This document shows, one piece after another, positions 1 to 8,481 of a stretch of DNA of 64,000 nt. Source of the stretch: Pseudaminobacter soli (ex Li et al. 2025). GTDB lineage: Bacteria; Pseudomonadota; Alphaproteobacteria; Rhizobiales; Rhizobiaceae. The DNA lies in NCBI RefSeq assembly GCF_029892515.1, contig NZ_JARXVF010000001.1, forward strand, positions 1,550,001 through 1,614,000, written 5' to 3'. Position 1 is the stretch's first letter; every line of letters starts with the position of its first letter. The position numbers and the translations under genes were made by a program. Under the pieces are notes generated by a model. It did not search any database and was not told the origin of the DNA. It worked only from the letters and a program-made list of their open reading frames with translations.

Positions 1-835
1 TGGCGAGCTTCACATCATCGCTGGTCTGCGCAAGCGCATCCTGCGCATCTTCCAGCGAGCAGTCGGTCGCCTGCATGACGATACGGGCCGCGCGCGCCGC
101 CAGCTTCTTGTTGGACGACTTCATGTCGACCATCAGGTTCTGGTAGGTCTTGCCGACGCGCACCATGCCGGCCGTGGTCAGCATGTTCAGCACCAGCTTC
201 TCGGCGGTGCCGGCCTTCATGCGCGTCGAGCCAGTGAGAACCTCGGGGCCGACGACCGGTGAAATGGCGATGTCGGCAATGGCGGCGATGGCCGAATCCG
301 GGTTGCAGGATAGCGCCACTGCGGTCGCGCCGATTTTCTTGGCATGGTTCAAGCCGCCAATGACGTAAGGCGTGCGCCCGCTGGCGGCGATGCCAACCAC
401 CACATCCTTGTCGATCAGGCCGATCTCGGCCAAGGCCTGGGCACCCTCGACGTCATTGTCTTCAGCGCCTTCAGCTGCGTTCATCAGCGCATCATAGCCA
501 CCGGCGACCAGGCCGACGACCATGGTGGAAGGAACGCTGAAGGTTGGCGGGCATTCCGAGGCATCGAGCACGCCGAGGCGGCCGCTGGTGCCGGCGCCCA
601 TGTAGATCAGCCTGCCGCCATTCTGGAAGGCAGCGGCGATGCGGTCGACGGCAGCGGCGATCTCGGGGATCACCTTCTCGACGGCCTCGGCTACGCCCTT
701 GTCCTCGTCGTTGATCCTGCGCAGAAGCTCGGTCGTCGGCAAAAGGTCCAGATCCATCGTGCGCGGATTGCGCCCCTCGGAAACCAGCCGCTCCAGTTCG
801 GAAATCAACGCCTGCTCGGACACGTCGCCACTCAT
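1..835 (-). CDS. murQ: N-acetylmuramic acid 6-phosphate etherase (MurQ), 3' end outside window
   Basis: Cleaves the D-lactyl ether of MurNAc-6-phosphate to give GlcNAc-6-phosphate and lactate, the key cytoplasmic step in recycling peptidoglycan amino sugars. Reading the minus strand from the ATG at 835 gives 278 open codons up to the window edge; the family is about 300 residues, so only the C-terminus is missing. The SIS-domain motif [15 protein letters not shown] with the family's catalytic glutamate region is near residue 65, and [12 protein letters not shown] is further down. The start is preceded by AAGGATG-type sequence and fits the family N-terminus. It reads in the same direction as the kinase and murA genes but has its own upstream region carrying two repressor-like inverted repeats. 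Confidence 0.93.
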   Translation of the reverse strand, partial: MSGDVSEQALISELERLVSEGRNPRTMDLDLLPTTELLRRINDEDKGVAEAVEKVIPEIAAAVDRIAAAFQNGGRLIYMGAGTSGRLGVLDASECPPTFSVPSTMVVGLVAGGYDALMNAAEGAEDNDVEGAQALAEIGLIDKDVVVGIAASGRTPYVIGGLNHAKKIGATAVALSCNPDSAIAAIADIAISPVVGPEVLTGSTRMKAGTAEKLVLNMLTTAGMVRVGKTYQNLMVDMKSSNKKLAARAARIVMQATDCSLEDAQDALAQTSDDVKLA

Positions 836-900
836 CCTTATCAAAGACCGACCACACCGGCTGCGATTATATCGCACCGATAAGATCCGATTAAGGATCT

Positions 901-950
901 AGAATGCAATATTCCTGGCTGTCAATCAGACTTGGAATTTAATATTCCAA
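901..950. promoter_or_regulatory. Tandem inverted-repeat operators upstream of murQ
   Basis: Two copies of RGAAT-N5-ATTCC lie at 901-915 (AGAAT gcaat ATTCC) and 934-948 (GGAAT ttaat ATTCC), with centres 33 bp apart, about three helical turns. The second extends to TTGGAAT-N5-ATTCCAA and is followed directly by a further half-site ATTCCAA at 951-957. The same element occurs once more at 3199-3213. They are inferred to be binding sites of the RpiR-family regulator at 3247-4098. Confidence 0.65.
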
Positions 951-957
951 ATTCCAA

Positions 958-1860
958 TCACTTATCGGAGGCCGACGCTTCCCGGGCGAGACGTCGGGCG
1001 AGGATGATCGCTCCCGAAACGGCGTCTCCGTCCGCCGGCTTCAGCCGCCGGCGCACATCCGGCGCCAGCCAGGGCTCCAGCGGGCTTGCCAGACCACCCA
1101 GCAGGGTTACGCGCGGCGCGCCCTTGTCGAACAGCGTGCGCACCAGCGTGTCGATCTGTTCGGCGGCCGATTGGACGATGCGTCGGCCGGCGGCGTCGCC
1201 CTGGTCGGCGTGGCGCATGACGGTCGGCGCGAGCGCGGCGTAGTCGGTGGCCGTCGCGCGGTCCATCCAGGCCACCGCCTCCATCGGATCGTCGTGGAAA
1301 CGCTGCATGATCTCGGTGAGCAGCGCGGAACGGTCCTGGCGTCCGTCATGGGCGCGCAACGCAAGCTGCACCGCCTTCAGGCCAAGATCGGCGCCGCTGC
1401 CTTCGTCCGAGATCGGAAAACCATAGCCTCCGACACGGAGGTCACGCCCCTCGACGAAACCGAGGCCGATCGAGCCGGTGCCCGCAATCACGATCGCGCC
1501 GTCGCGCCCCGAGTGCGCGCCAAGGCATGCGCCCATGCCGTCGCTGGTGAATGCGATGCCCCGAAACGGATGCCCGATGGCTTGCAGCGCTTCGAGCGCG
1601 CCCTTGCGCCCGATGCCGGCCAGCCCCACACCGGCATAGGTGCGCGCCAGCTCGGCCGGCCCGAAACCCGCCTCCTCAGTGGCGGCGCCGAAGGCGCGGG
1701 CGATGGAGGCCCACGCCACGTCGATGCCGAGCCGGGTCGTCGCCGGGCCGGACAGGCCCTGCCCCAGCACGTTGCCGGCCTCGTCCTCGATGCGGGCGCG
1801 GCAGCCCGTGCCGCCGCCATCGACGCCGAGATAGAAGTGCGGGCCGGACGCGGCGCTCAT
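958..1860 (-). CDS. BadF/BadG-family amino-sugar kinase (GlcNAc or MurNAc kinase)
   Basis: A 300-aa ASKHA-fold kinase, the usual length for bacterial GlcNAc kinases of the BadF/BadG/BcrA/BcrD family. The phosphate-1 loop GVDGGGTGCRARI is at residues 13-25 and the GTGSIG phosphate-2 loop is mid-protein. The start is taken at 1860, where its ATG shares one base with the murA stop (TGATG), indicating translational coupling; an in-frame upstream start at 1890 would only read back into murA. Lying between murA and murQ, it probably phosphorylates GlcNAc or, like MurK of Clostridium, also MurNAc, which would supply MurQ with substrate. The substrate is inferred from context. Confidence 0.8.
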   Translation of the reverse strand: MSAASGPHFYLGVDGGGTGCRARIEDEAGNVLGQGLSGPATTRLGIDVAWASIARAFGAATEEAGFGPAELARTYAGVGLAGIGRKGALEALQAIGHPFRGIAFTSDGMGACLGAHSGRDGAIVIAGTGSIGLGFVEGRDLRVGGYGFPISDEGSGADLGLKAVQLALRAHDGRQDRSALLTEIMQRFHDDPMEAVAWMDRATATDYAALAPTVMRHADQGDAAGRRIVQSAAEQIDTLVRTLFDKGAPRVTLLGGLASPLEPWLAPDVRRRLKPADGDAVSGAIILARRLAREASASDK

Positions 1861-3113
1861 CAGCGTATCCGTTCGATATTCGCGCCGCACATGCCGAGCT
1901 TGCGGTCGAGGCTCTCATAGCCGCGATCGAGGTGGTAGACGCGGTTGACGACGCTTTCGCCCTCGGCCACCAGCGCCGCCAGCACCAGCGACACCGAAGC
2001 GCGCAGGTCGGTCGCCATCACCTGCGCACCGCGCAAGGGGTTGCCGCCGCGCACCAGCGCGGACGTTCCCTGCAAGGTGATGTTGGCGCCCAGCCGCATC
2101 AGTTCCGGCACATGCATGAAGCGGTTTTCGAACACCGTCTCGCGCAGCAGCGAGGCGCCGGGCGCGCAGCACATCAGCGCCATGAACTGCGCCTGCAGAT
2201 CGGTGGGAAAACCCGGATAGGGCTCCGTCGTGATGTCGACCGCCCTAAGCGGCCCGTCGCGCGAGACGATCAGGCCCCGGTCGCCCGGCCACACCGAAAC
2301 GCCCGTCGCCTCAAGCACCTGCACCACCGATGCCATGTGTTCGAGCCGCGCATGGGTGAGTTCGAGCTGCCCGCCGGTGATCGCCGCGGCGATGGCATAG
2401 GTGCCAGCCTCGATGCGGTCGGGAATTGTGTGATGGGTCGCGCCGCGCCACGAAGTGCCCCCCTGCACCAGGATGCGATGCGTGCCGGCGCCCTCGATAT
2501 GCGCGCCCATGGCGATCAGGCAGGAAGCGAGGTCCGCCACCTCCGGCTCGCGCGCGGCGTTGACGATCTCGGTTTCGCCGCGTGCGGCGGTCGCTGCCAT
2601 CATCGCCGTCTCGGTCGCGCCGACCGAGGGCGAGCCGAGCACGATCCGTGCGCCAGTCAGCCCCTTCGGCGCGGCAGCGTGGATCGAGCCACCCTCGATG
2701 CCGATCTCCGCCCCCAGCAGGCTAAGCGCCTTTATGTGCAGGTCGACGGGCCGCGCGCCGATGGCGCAGCCGCCCGGCAGCGACACCTGCGCCTGGCCGA
2801 AGCGGGCAAGCAGCGGCCCGAGCACCAGCACTGTGGCCCGCATCTTGCGCACCGTGTCGTAGGTGGTCTCACCGGAGACCACAGCACTCGCGTCGATTTT
2901 GACCGCATGGGCCGAGCGGCTGACGCGCGCGCCATGCTGCTCGATCACGCCCAGCATGTTTTCCACGTCGCTGACGGCGGGAAGGTTGGTCAGTTCGAGT
3001 GGTTCGGGGCTGAGCAGCGAGGCAGCGATCTGCGGCAGCGCCGCGTTCTTTGCGCCCGAGATGGCGACAGCGCCCTGCAGCCTCTGTCCCCCGACAATTC
3101 GCAATTTGTCCAT
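1860..3113 (-). CDS. murA: UDP-N-acetylglucosamine 1-carboxyvinyltransferase (MurA), recycling-locus copy
   Basis: Transfers enolpyruvate from PEP to UDP-GlcNAc, the first committed peptidoglycan step. At 417 aa it is slightly shorter than the usual 420-430. All key residues are visible: SGAKNAALP (Lys/Asn pair near residue 22), the PEP-binding cysteine in [13 protein letters not shown] (fosfomycin target), FPTDLQAQF with the catalytic Asp, and [11 protein letters not shown] with the conserved Arg. It is first in a murA-kinase-(murQ) run facing a divergent RpiR regulator. That setting is unlike the housekeeping murA and suggests a second, recycling-linked copy; the other copy cannot be seen here. 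Confidence 0.9.
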   Translation of the reverse strand: MDKLRIVGGQRLQGAVAISGAKNAALPQIAASLLSPEPLELTNLPAVSDVENMLGVIEQHGARVSRSAHAVKIDASAVVSGETTYDTVRKMRATVLVLGPLLARFGQAQVSLPGGCAIGARPVDLHIKALSLLGAEIGIEGGSIHAAAPKGLTGARIVLGSPSVGATETAMMAATAARGETEIVNAAREPEVADLASCLIAMGAHIEGAGTHRILVQGGTSWRGATHHTIPDRIEAGTYAIAAAITGGQLELTHARLEHMASVVQVLEATGVSVWPGDRGLIVSRDGPLRAVDITTEPYPGFPTDLQAQFMALMCCAPGASLLRETVFENRFMHVPELMRLGANITLQGTSALVRGGNPLRGAQVMATDLRASVSLVLAALVAEGESVVNRVYHLDRGYESLDRKLGMCGANIERIR

Positions 3114-3196
3114 GTTCCACGGTCTCTGCGCACGCCCAAAACCGGGTCGCGCCGCGCACGAGAGTTGATCGGGATATTCTTCTCTGTCAACCTCGG

Positions 3197-3215
3197 TTGG
3201 AATAATCTATTCCTA
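3197..3215. promoter_or_regulatory. RpiR-type operator in the murA/rpiR divergent promoter
   Basis: The perfect inverted repeat GGAATA-ATC-TATTCC (3199-3213), flanked as TTGGAAT-N5-ATTCCTA, lies between the divergent murA start (3113) and rpiR start (3247). It matches the two elements in front of murQ, so one regulator could control both transcription units and its own gene. Binding is inferred. Confidence 0.65.
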
Positions 3216-3246
3216 TGCCAATTAGGGCACGACCGGGGAACGGGGA

Positions 3247-4098
3247 ATGTCGGTTCTCAAGAAGATACACGCCACGCTCGACACCATGGCGCCGGCCGAC
3301 CGGCAGATCGGCCAGTTCATCGTCGACAATCCCGACGAGATGCTGCGCCTTTCCTCGGCCGCACTCGCCGAACAAACCGGCCGCAGCCAGTCGAGCGTCG
3401 TGAAATTTTCGCAGAAGCTCGGCTATCCAGGCTACCAGCAGCTGAAACTCGCCGTCAGCGAGGCCAAGGCGCAGCAATGGCAGGCGCCGGAAGGCATGGT
3501 GCATGGCAGCATCGAGCGCGGCGACGGCTATCTGACCGTGATGCAGAAGCTGATCGCCAGCAAGCTCGCCTCCATGCAGCAGACCATGTCGGTGAACAGC
3601 GAACAGACCATCGGCAAGGTGCTGGAATTACTCGACAAAGCCGAGCGCATTCACCTCGCCGGCGTCAGCGCCTCGGCACTTGTGGCGCGCGATTTTTCGA
3701 TCAAGCTGATGAAGCTCGGCCGCAACGTGCTGCAGGACAGTGACAGTCATGTGCAGCTTGCCAGCGCCTCGTCGCTCGGGCCCAAGGACGTGTTGTTCGC
3801 GCTTTCGTATTCGGGCACGAGCATCGAGACGCTGCGGATCGCGGTACTTGCCAGGGCGCGTGGGGCCAGGGTAGTCGTCGTCACCTCGCTGAAGGACAAT
3901 CCGCTGAGCGGAATCGCCGACGTGGTGCTTCATTCGGTCGGCGACGATGACGGCGTGCGCTCATCCTCGATCACGGTGCGCGACGCGCAGCTTGCCCTGA
4001 CGGACCTGCTGTTCATCCTGCTCGTGCAGCGCCAGCCCGACGCCAACGACCACATCCACAAAAGCGAAACGGCGGTGAGCGCGCTCAAGGTGGACTAG
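3247..4098 (+). CDS. RpiR/MurR-family transcriptional regulator (HTH plus SIS domain)
   Basis: A 283-aa regulator with an N-terminal RpiR-type helix-turn-helix (about residues 1-77, including LSSAALAEQTGRSQSSVVKFSQ split by the recognition helix) and a C-terminal SIS sugar-phosphate-binding domain (about 120-260, with LFALSYSGTSIETL). SIS regulators of this family sense phospho-sugars; MurR of E. coli responds to MurNAc-6-phosphate. Divergent placement beside murA-kinase-murQ makes a MurNAc-6-P or GlcNAc-6-P ligand likely. The ATG at 3247 is preceded by GGGGA. A different-frame ATG at 3215 gives a shorter unrelated peptide and was ignored. Confidence 0.88.
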   Translation: MSVLKKIHATLDTMAPADRQIGQFIVDNPDEMLRLSSAALAEQTGRSQSSVVKFSQKLGYPGYQQLKLAVSEAKAQQWQAPEGMVHGSIERGDGYLTVMQKLIASKLASMQQTMSVNSEQTIGKVLELLDKAERIHLAGVSASALVARDFSIKLMKLGRNVLQDSDSHVQLASASSLGPKDVLFALSYSGTSIETLRIAVLARARGARVVVVTSLKDNPLSGIADVVLHSVGDDDGVRSSSITVRDAQLALTDLLFILLVQRQPDANDHIHKSETAVSALKVD

Positions 4099-4110
4099 CT
4101 ACCCGCTCTT

Positions 4111-4141
4111 GGAGCGTTTCACGATCACGTTGAAACGCTCC
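4111..4141. terminator. Bidirectional terminator-like hairpin
   Basis: A perfect 11-bp inverted repeat GGAGCGTTTCA / TGAAACGCTCC with a 9-nt loop lies between the convergent ends of the RpiR gene (4098) and the aldehyde dehydrogenase gene (4155). There is no U tract, so it may stabilise 3' ends rather than terminate by itself; similar GAGCGTTTCA palindromes are common between rhizobial genes. Confidence 0.5.
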
Positions 4142-4154
4142 GTTGCGGAAAGAC

Positions 4155-6542
4155 TCACTCTCCGTAAGGCACCCAGATGTTCTTCACTTGCGTCGCCCGG
4201 CGCAGGAATTCCCGGCCCTGGCCGTCACTCGAACTCCAGTCGCGCGAACCGCCGGTCCACACCGGCTTGAGGTTGCCGGCCGATGCCGCCTCGATCGTGG
4301 CCGCATCGGTCGTCGAGCCGAAATCCCAAAGTGCGGCGACCTCGTCGTGCTCGGCGAGCGTCTTGGCGAGGCTTGCGGTTTCGCCGGTGACGATGCTGAC
4401 CACGCCGGCCGGCACATCGCTGGTGTCGAGCAGCTGGTAGAAATCGGTCGCCGCCAGCGGGTAGCGGGCCGACGGAACGACTACTGCGCGGTTGCCGACG
4501 GCGAGCGCCGGCATCAGCAGTGAGACGAAGCCGAGCAGCGGCGCCTCGTCCGGGCAGACGATGCCCATGATGCCGAAGGGTTCGTTCATCGCCAGCGTCA
4601 CATGGCGCGACTTGGTGGCATGCACGGCGCCGTCATACTTGTCGGCAAAGCCGGCGTAGAAGAACGCCCGGCGGATCGACGTGGCGACTTCCACGGCGGC
4701 GTCCTTCGCGGACGCACTGGTCAGCGAACGCAAGCGCGCCTCGAATTCGGCTGCGCGGGCGGAGAGGTTTTCGGCGATGTAGTAGAGGATCTGCGCGCGG
4801 TTATGGCCGGTCGCAGCGCCCCAGCTTCCCGCCTTGGCCGCTGCTTCCACGGCGTTGCGGATGTCCTTGCGGTTACCTAAGCCCGCGAGGCCGACCGTCT
4901 TGCCGGCCGGGTTCACCACCGCATAGCTGTAGCCGGAATCCGGCCGTGCCTGCTTGCCGCCGATATAGAGCTTGGCCGTGCGGTCAATGGGCTCGGCCGA
5001 AGCAGCGATCGCGGTCGTCGACGGCGCCGCATTGAGCTGTGGCTTGCCGGCTTTCGTGCCCTTAGTCGGCTTGCCATGGCTCGGCACGAGGTATTCGTAG
5101 AGCCCTTCGAGCCCACCCTCGCGTCCAAAGCCGCTTTCGTGATAGCCGCCGAAGCCGGCTGCCGCGTCGAACAGGTTGGTGGCGTTGATCCACACCACGC
5201 CGGCCTTCACGCGGGCGGCGAGATCGAGGCTGCGGTTGATGTTCTCCGACCAGATCGAGGCGGCAAGGCCATAGCGCGTGTTGTTGGCCAGCGCCACCGC
5301 TTCATCCGGCGTGCGGAAGGTCATGGCGACCAGCACCGGCCCGAAGATCTCGACCATCGCAACCGTGGACGCCGGCTCCACGCCGGTCATCAGTGTCGGC
5401 GGGAAGAAGCAGCCCTTTGCCGGCATCGGGATCGACGGCTGGAACACCTCAGCGCCTTCCTGCTTGCCCTTGGCGACCAGCGCGCCGATGCGCTCCAGCT
5501 GTTCGGTCGAGACGACCGCGCCGATGTCGGTCGACTTGTCGAGCGGATCGCCCACCCGCAGCGTTGCCATGCGGGCGCGCAGCTTGGCGTAGAATTTTTC
5601 CGCGATGCCTTCCTGCACCAGGAGGCGCGAGCCGGCGCAGCAGACTTCGCCCTGGTTGAACCAGATCGCATCCACCAGACCCTCGACGGCACTGTCGAGA
5701 TCGGCGTCCTCGAAGACGATGAAGGGCGACTTGCCGCCAAGCTCCAGCGACAGCTTCTTGCCCGTGCCCGCCGTCGCGCGGCGAATGATGCGGCCGACCT
5801 CGGTCGAACCGGTGAAGGCGACCTTGGCCACGCCCGGATGGCCGACCAGTGCGGCACCCGTTTCGCCCTCGCCGGTGACGATGTTGACCACGCCGTCCGG
5901 CAGACCCGCTTCGCGGCAGATCTCGGCAAAGGCCAGTGCGGTCAGCGGCGTCTGTTCGGCCGGCTTCAGCACCACGGTGTTGCCGGCGGCAAGTGCGGGC
6001 GCGATCTTCCAGGCCAGCATCAAAAGCGGGAAGTTCCAGGGAATGACCTGGCCGCACACGCCCACCGGCTGGTAGCCGGGAAGCTCGCTTTCGATCAGCT
6101 CGGCCCAGCCGGCATGGTGATAAAAATGGCGGGCGACCAGCGGGATATCGATGTCGCGGCTTTCGCGGATCGGCTTGCCGTTGTCCATCGATTCCAGCAC
6201 GGCCAGAAAACGCTCGCGCTTCTGGATGTGGCGGGCCAGCGCATAGAGATGCCGCGCCCGCTCGTGGCCGGCAAGCTTGGACCAGCTCTTGAAGGCGCGC
6301 GTTGCTGCGGCCACCGCGCGGTCGACGTCCTCGGTCGTGCCACGCGCCACGTGGGCCAACACGTTGCCATTGGCCGGGCTGCTTACCTCGAAGCTGTCGT
6401 TCGCGGCCGGGTCGGTGAACTTGCCGTCGATGAAGTGGCCGAAGCCCCGCTCATGCTGCCCGAGCCAGGCGATGACGTGCTCGTTGCTTTCGGGCGACGG
6501 ACCATATTCCATGGTTTGCAGGATGTCCTTGATGATGGCCAT
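4155..6542 (-). CDS. Double-domain aldehyde dehydrogenase, ALDH16 type
   Basis: A 795-aa protein made of a complete NAD(P)-dependent aldehyde dehydrogenase (about residues 35-500) followed by a second, non-catalytic ALDH-like domain (about 530-795). The first domain has the general-base motif LELGGKSP and the nucleophile in NQGEVCCAGSR. The second keeps the Rossmann-like part but has no recognisable Cys motif. This is the architecture of ALDH16. Bacterial members keep the catalytic Cys, as here, whereas mammalian ALDH16A1 lost it. It lies 11 bp downstream of deoC on the same strand, so it probably oxidises acetaldehyde released from deoxyribose-5-phosphate. Confidence 0.88.
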   Translation of the reverse strand: MAIIKDILQTMEYGPSPESNEHVIAWLGQHERGFGHFIDGKFTDPAANDSFEVSSPANGNVLAHVARGTTEDVDRAVAAATRAFKSWSKLAGHERARHLYALARHIQKRERFLAVLESMDNGKPIRESRDIDIPLVARHFYHHAGWAELIESELPGYQPVGVCGQVIPWNFPLLMLAWKIAPALAAGNTVVLKPAEQTPLTALAFAEICREAGLPDGVVNIVTGEGETGAALVGHPGVAKVAFTGSTEVGRIIRRATAGTGKKLSLELGGKSPFIVFEDADLDSAVEGLVDAIWFNQGEVCCAGSRLLVQEGIAEKFYAKLRARMATLRVGDPLDKSTDIGAVVSTEQLERIGALVAKGKQEGAEVFQPSIPMPAKGCFFPPTLMTGVEPASTVAMVEIFGPVLVAMTFRTPDEAVALANNTRYGLAASIWSENINRSLDLAARVKAGVVWINATNLFDAAAGFGGYHESGFGREGGLEGLYEYLVPSHGKPTKGTKAGKPQLNAAPSTTAIAASAEPIDRTAKLYIGGKQARPDSGYSYAVVNPAGKTVGLAGLGNRKDIRNAVEAAAKAGSWGAATGHNRAQILYYIAENLSARAAEFEARLRSLTSASAKDAAVEVATSIRRAFFYAGFADKYDGAVHATKSRHVTLAMNEPFGIMGIVCPDEAPLLGFVSLLMPALAVGNRAVVVPSARYPLAATDFYQLLDTSDVPAGVVSIVTGETASLAKTLAEHDEVAALWDFGSTTDAATIEAASAGNLKPVWTGGSRDWSSSDGQGREFLRRATQVKNIWVPYGE

Positions 6543-6553
6543 GGGTGTCTCTT

Positions 6554-7531
6554 TCAGGCGAGCGGGTGCCGGTAGGCGGCGGAATAACGGCCGGTGACGA
6601 AGTGCTCGAGCTGGCGCTCGATGTCGCCCAGCAGCGAACTTGCACCGATGCGGAAAAGGTCGGGCTCCAGCCAGCGCCGGCCAAGCTCCTCCTTCATCAG
6701 GAACAGCCAGTTCATGGCGTCCTTGGCGGTTTTCAGCCCGCCCGCGGGCTTGAAGCCGATCTTGTAACCGGTCTCCTCGCCATAGTCGCGCAACGCCCGC
6801 AGCATCACGAGGCTGACCGGCAGCGTTGCATTGACGTCTTCCTTGCCGGTCGAGGTCTTGATGAAGTCGGCGCCGGCCTGCATGGCCACCATCGAGGCCT
6901 TGTAGACATTGCGCAGCGTCTTGAGGTCGCCGGTGGCCAGAATGGCCTTCAGATGCGCCGCGCCGCAGGCCTCGCGCATCGCCGCCACCTCGTCATAGAG
7001 CGCCCGCCAGTCCTGGCTGAAGACGAGCTGGCGGTTGATGACTATGTCGATCTCATGCGCGCCCTCTTCCACCGCATAGCGGATTTCGGCCAGGCGCTGC
7101 GGCAGCGGCGTCAGGCCTGCCGGGAAGCCCGTGGCAACGGATGCGACCGGAATGCCAGAGCCGGCCAGCGCCTTGACCGCGGCCGGAACCATGGCCGGAT
7201 AGACGCAGACCGCGCCCACCTTTGGCGGCGCCTCCGTCAGCCCCAGCCCCTCGACCAGTTCGTCGCTCAGCGGACGCATCGCCTTGGCGCACAGCCGCTG
7301 CACGCGGCCGGGCGTGTCGTCGCCGGCAAGCGTGGTCAGGTCGATGCAGGTCAGCGCCTTCACCAACCACGCCGCCTGATATTCCTTCTTCACCGAGCGG
7401 CGCGTGGGCAGGGTCGCAGCGCGCCGCTCCACTGCGCTCAGATTGACCTGAACCGCCTCGAAAGCCTCGGTCCGAAGCGGGATTCCGTCATTGCGCTGAA
7501 AGTTTTCCATACGCTGCGTCGATTGATCCAC
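6554..7531 (-). CDS. deoC: Deoxyribose-phosphate aldolase
   Basis: Cleaves 2-deoxyribose-5-phosphate to acetaldehyde and glyceraldehyde-3-phosphate. The 325-aa product belongs to the longer DeoC subtype. The Schiff-base lysine is in FIKTSTGK, the assisting lysine in KIGFKPAGG, and the proton-shuttle Asp in HEIDIVIN. The start is uncertain: the longest reading uses GTG at 7531, and an ATG seven codons in (7510) begins MENFQRND; neither has a strong ribosome-binding site. The ALDH16-type dehydrogenase follows in the same transcript, and a DeoR regulator diverges upstream. Confidence 0.92.
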   Translation of the reverse strand: MDQSTQRMENFQRNDGIPLRTEAFEAVQVNLSAVERRAATLPTRRSVKKEYQAAWLVKALTCIDLTTLAGDDTPGRVQRLCAKAMRPLSDELVEGLGLTEAPPKVGAVCVYPAMVPAAVKALAGSGIPVASVATGFPAGLTPLPQRLAEIRYAVEEGAHEIDIVINRQLVFSQDWRALYDEVAAMREACGAAHLKAILATGDLKTLRNVYKASMVAMQAGADFIKTSTGKEDVNATLPVSLVMLRALRDYGEETGYKIGFKPAGGLKTAKDAMNWLFLMKEELGRRWLEPDLFRIGASSLLGDIERQLEHFVTGRYSAAYRHPLA

Positions 7532-7591
7532 GGATAGTGCCCGTCCTGTGATTTCGGCTTGCAGCCCGCGCTGGCGGCCCGGCAGTCGATT

Positions 7592-7627
7592 TGTTAGAAT
7601 TCAATCATTATGTTTGGATCGTTTCAT
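7592..7627. promoter_or_regulatory. Possible DeoR operator: tandem direct repeat
   Basis: In the AT-rich part of the deoC/deoR divergent gap two imperfect direct repeats of TGTT-G-AT----TCAT start at 7592 and 7611, 19 bp apart. Tandem repeats are common operators for DeoR-family regulators. The match is loose, so this is a weak candidate. Confidence 0.3.
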
Positions 7628-7669
7628 ATTGACGTGTAAACTGTCAAGGTGCGCTGCACCGGAGGACGC

Positions 7670-8395
7670 ATGAGCAGGACGGGATACAGGGACGAGCGAC
7701 TGGACGCGCTGGGCGCGATGCTGGAGCGCGAGGGCGTTTTGCGGCTGCGCGACGCCGCCGTGCGCCTCGGGGTCTCGGAAATGACGGTCCGCCGCGACAT
7801 CACCGAAGCGCGCGGCCGCTTCACCTGCCTTGGCGGCCACATCGTCGGCGCGCTCGATGTTTCGGCGGGCAGCGACTACGTGCTGGACCAGGAAAAGGAC
7901 AGCCACGCCGCGGCCAAGGCGGCAGCCTGCGCCCGGGCGGTGAAGCTGATCGAGGAAGACGATACGATCTTCATCGATTGCGGCACCACGACCCCGCATC
8001 TGGCGGCGCGCATTCCCGAAGACATGCGGCTGACGGCGATCTGCTATTCGATGAACGTCGCCGAGATCCTTTGTCACCGCAAGAACATCCGGCTGATCGT
8101 GCTTGGGGGGCTCTACCATCCAGCCGCCGCCTCCTTCTCGGGCGAGGAAGGGCTGGAGACGCTCAAGCGCCTCAACCTCAACAAGGCCTTCATCTCGGCC
8201 GGTGGCGTGCATGAGACGCGCGGCGTGACCTGCTCGCATTTCCACGAAGTGCCGATCAAGCAGATTGCAATCGAGCGCGCGCTCGAATGCCATCTCGTCG
8301 TCGATGCCAGCAAGTTCGGCAAGGTTAGGCCCGCGCATTTCGCCGAGATCGGCGCCTTCACCTCGATCATCTCGGACCAGCCGCAACCCGCCTGA
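7670..8395 (+). CDS. DeoR-family transcriptional regulator
   Basis: A 241-aa repressor-type protein with an N-terminal DeoR helix-turn-helix (RLRDAAVRLGVSEMTVRRDI, about residues 22-41) and a C-terminal DeoR sensor domain related to sugar-phosphate isomerases (IDCGTTTPHLA, ILVV-type strands, FISAGGV). The start at 7670 is chosen over GTG 7649 because GGAGG sits five bases upstream of this ATG. It is divergent from deoC and the aldehyde dehydrogenase, which it most likely represses until a deoxyribose phosphate accumulates; this role is inferred from position and family. Confidence 0.88.
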   Translation: MSRTGYRDERLDALGAMLEREGVLRLRDAAVRLGVSEMTVRRDITEARGRFTCLGGHIVGALDVSAGSDYVLDQEKDSHAAAKAAACARAVKLIEEDDTIFIDCGTTTPHLAARIPEDMRLTAICYSMNVAEILCHRKNIRLIVLGGLYHPAAASFSGEEGLETLKRLNLNKAFISAGGVHETRGVTCSHFHEVPIKQIAIERALECHLVVDASKFGKVRPAHFAEIGAFTSIISDQPQPA

Positions 8396-8481
8396 GCCCC
8401 CGCACGCCTCGAAAATTGTCTCGCCATGCGCCGACAATGCGGGCAAGCTTGCCGTGCGAGTGACAGAGCGAGGGCGAGCCC

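Noticed and set aside
1551-3743. Very long plus-strand open frame (730 codons) opposite murA and rpiR
   Set aside because: It is antisense to two clear genes, Arg/His/Ala-rich with no family resemblance, and typical of the mirror frame in GC-rich coding DNA.
4155-6542. Idea that the aldehyde dehydrogenase gene is a recent fusion or frameshifted pair
   Set aside because: The two-domain layout with a non-catalytic second half is the normal ALDH16 architecture, so no error or unusual event needs to be assumed.
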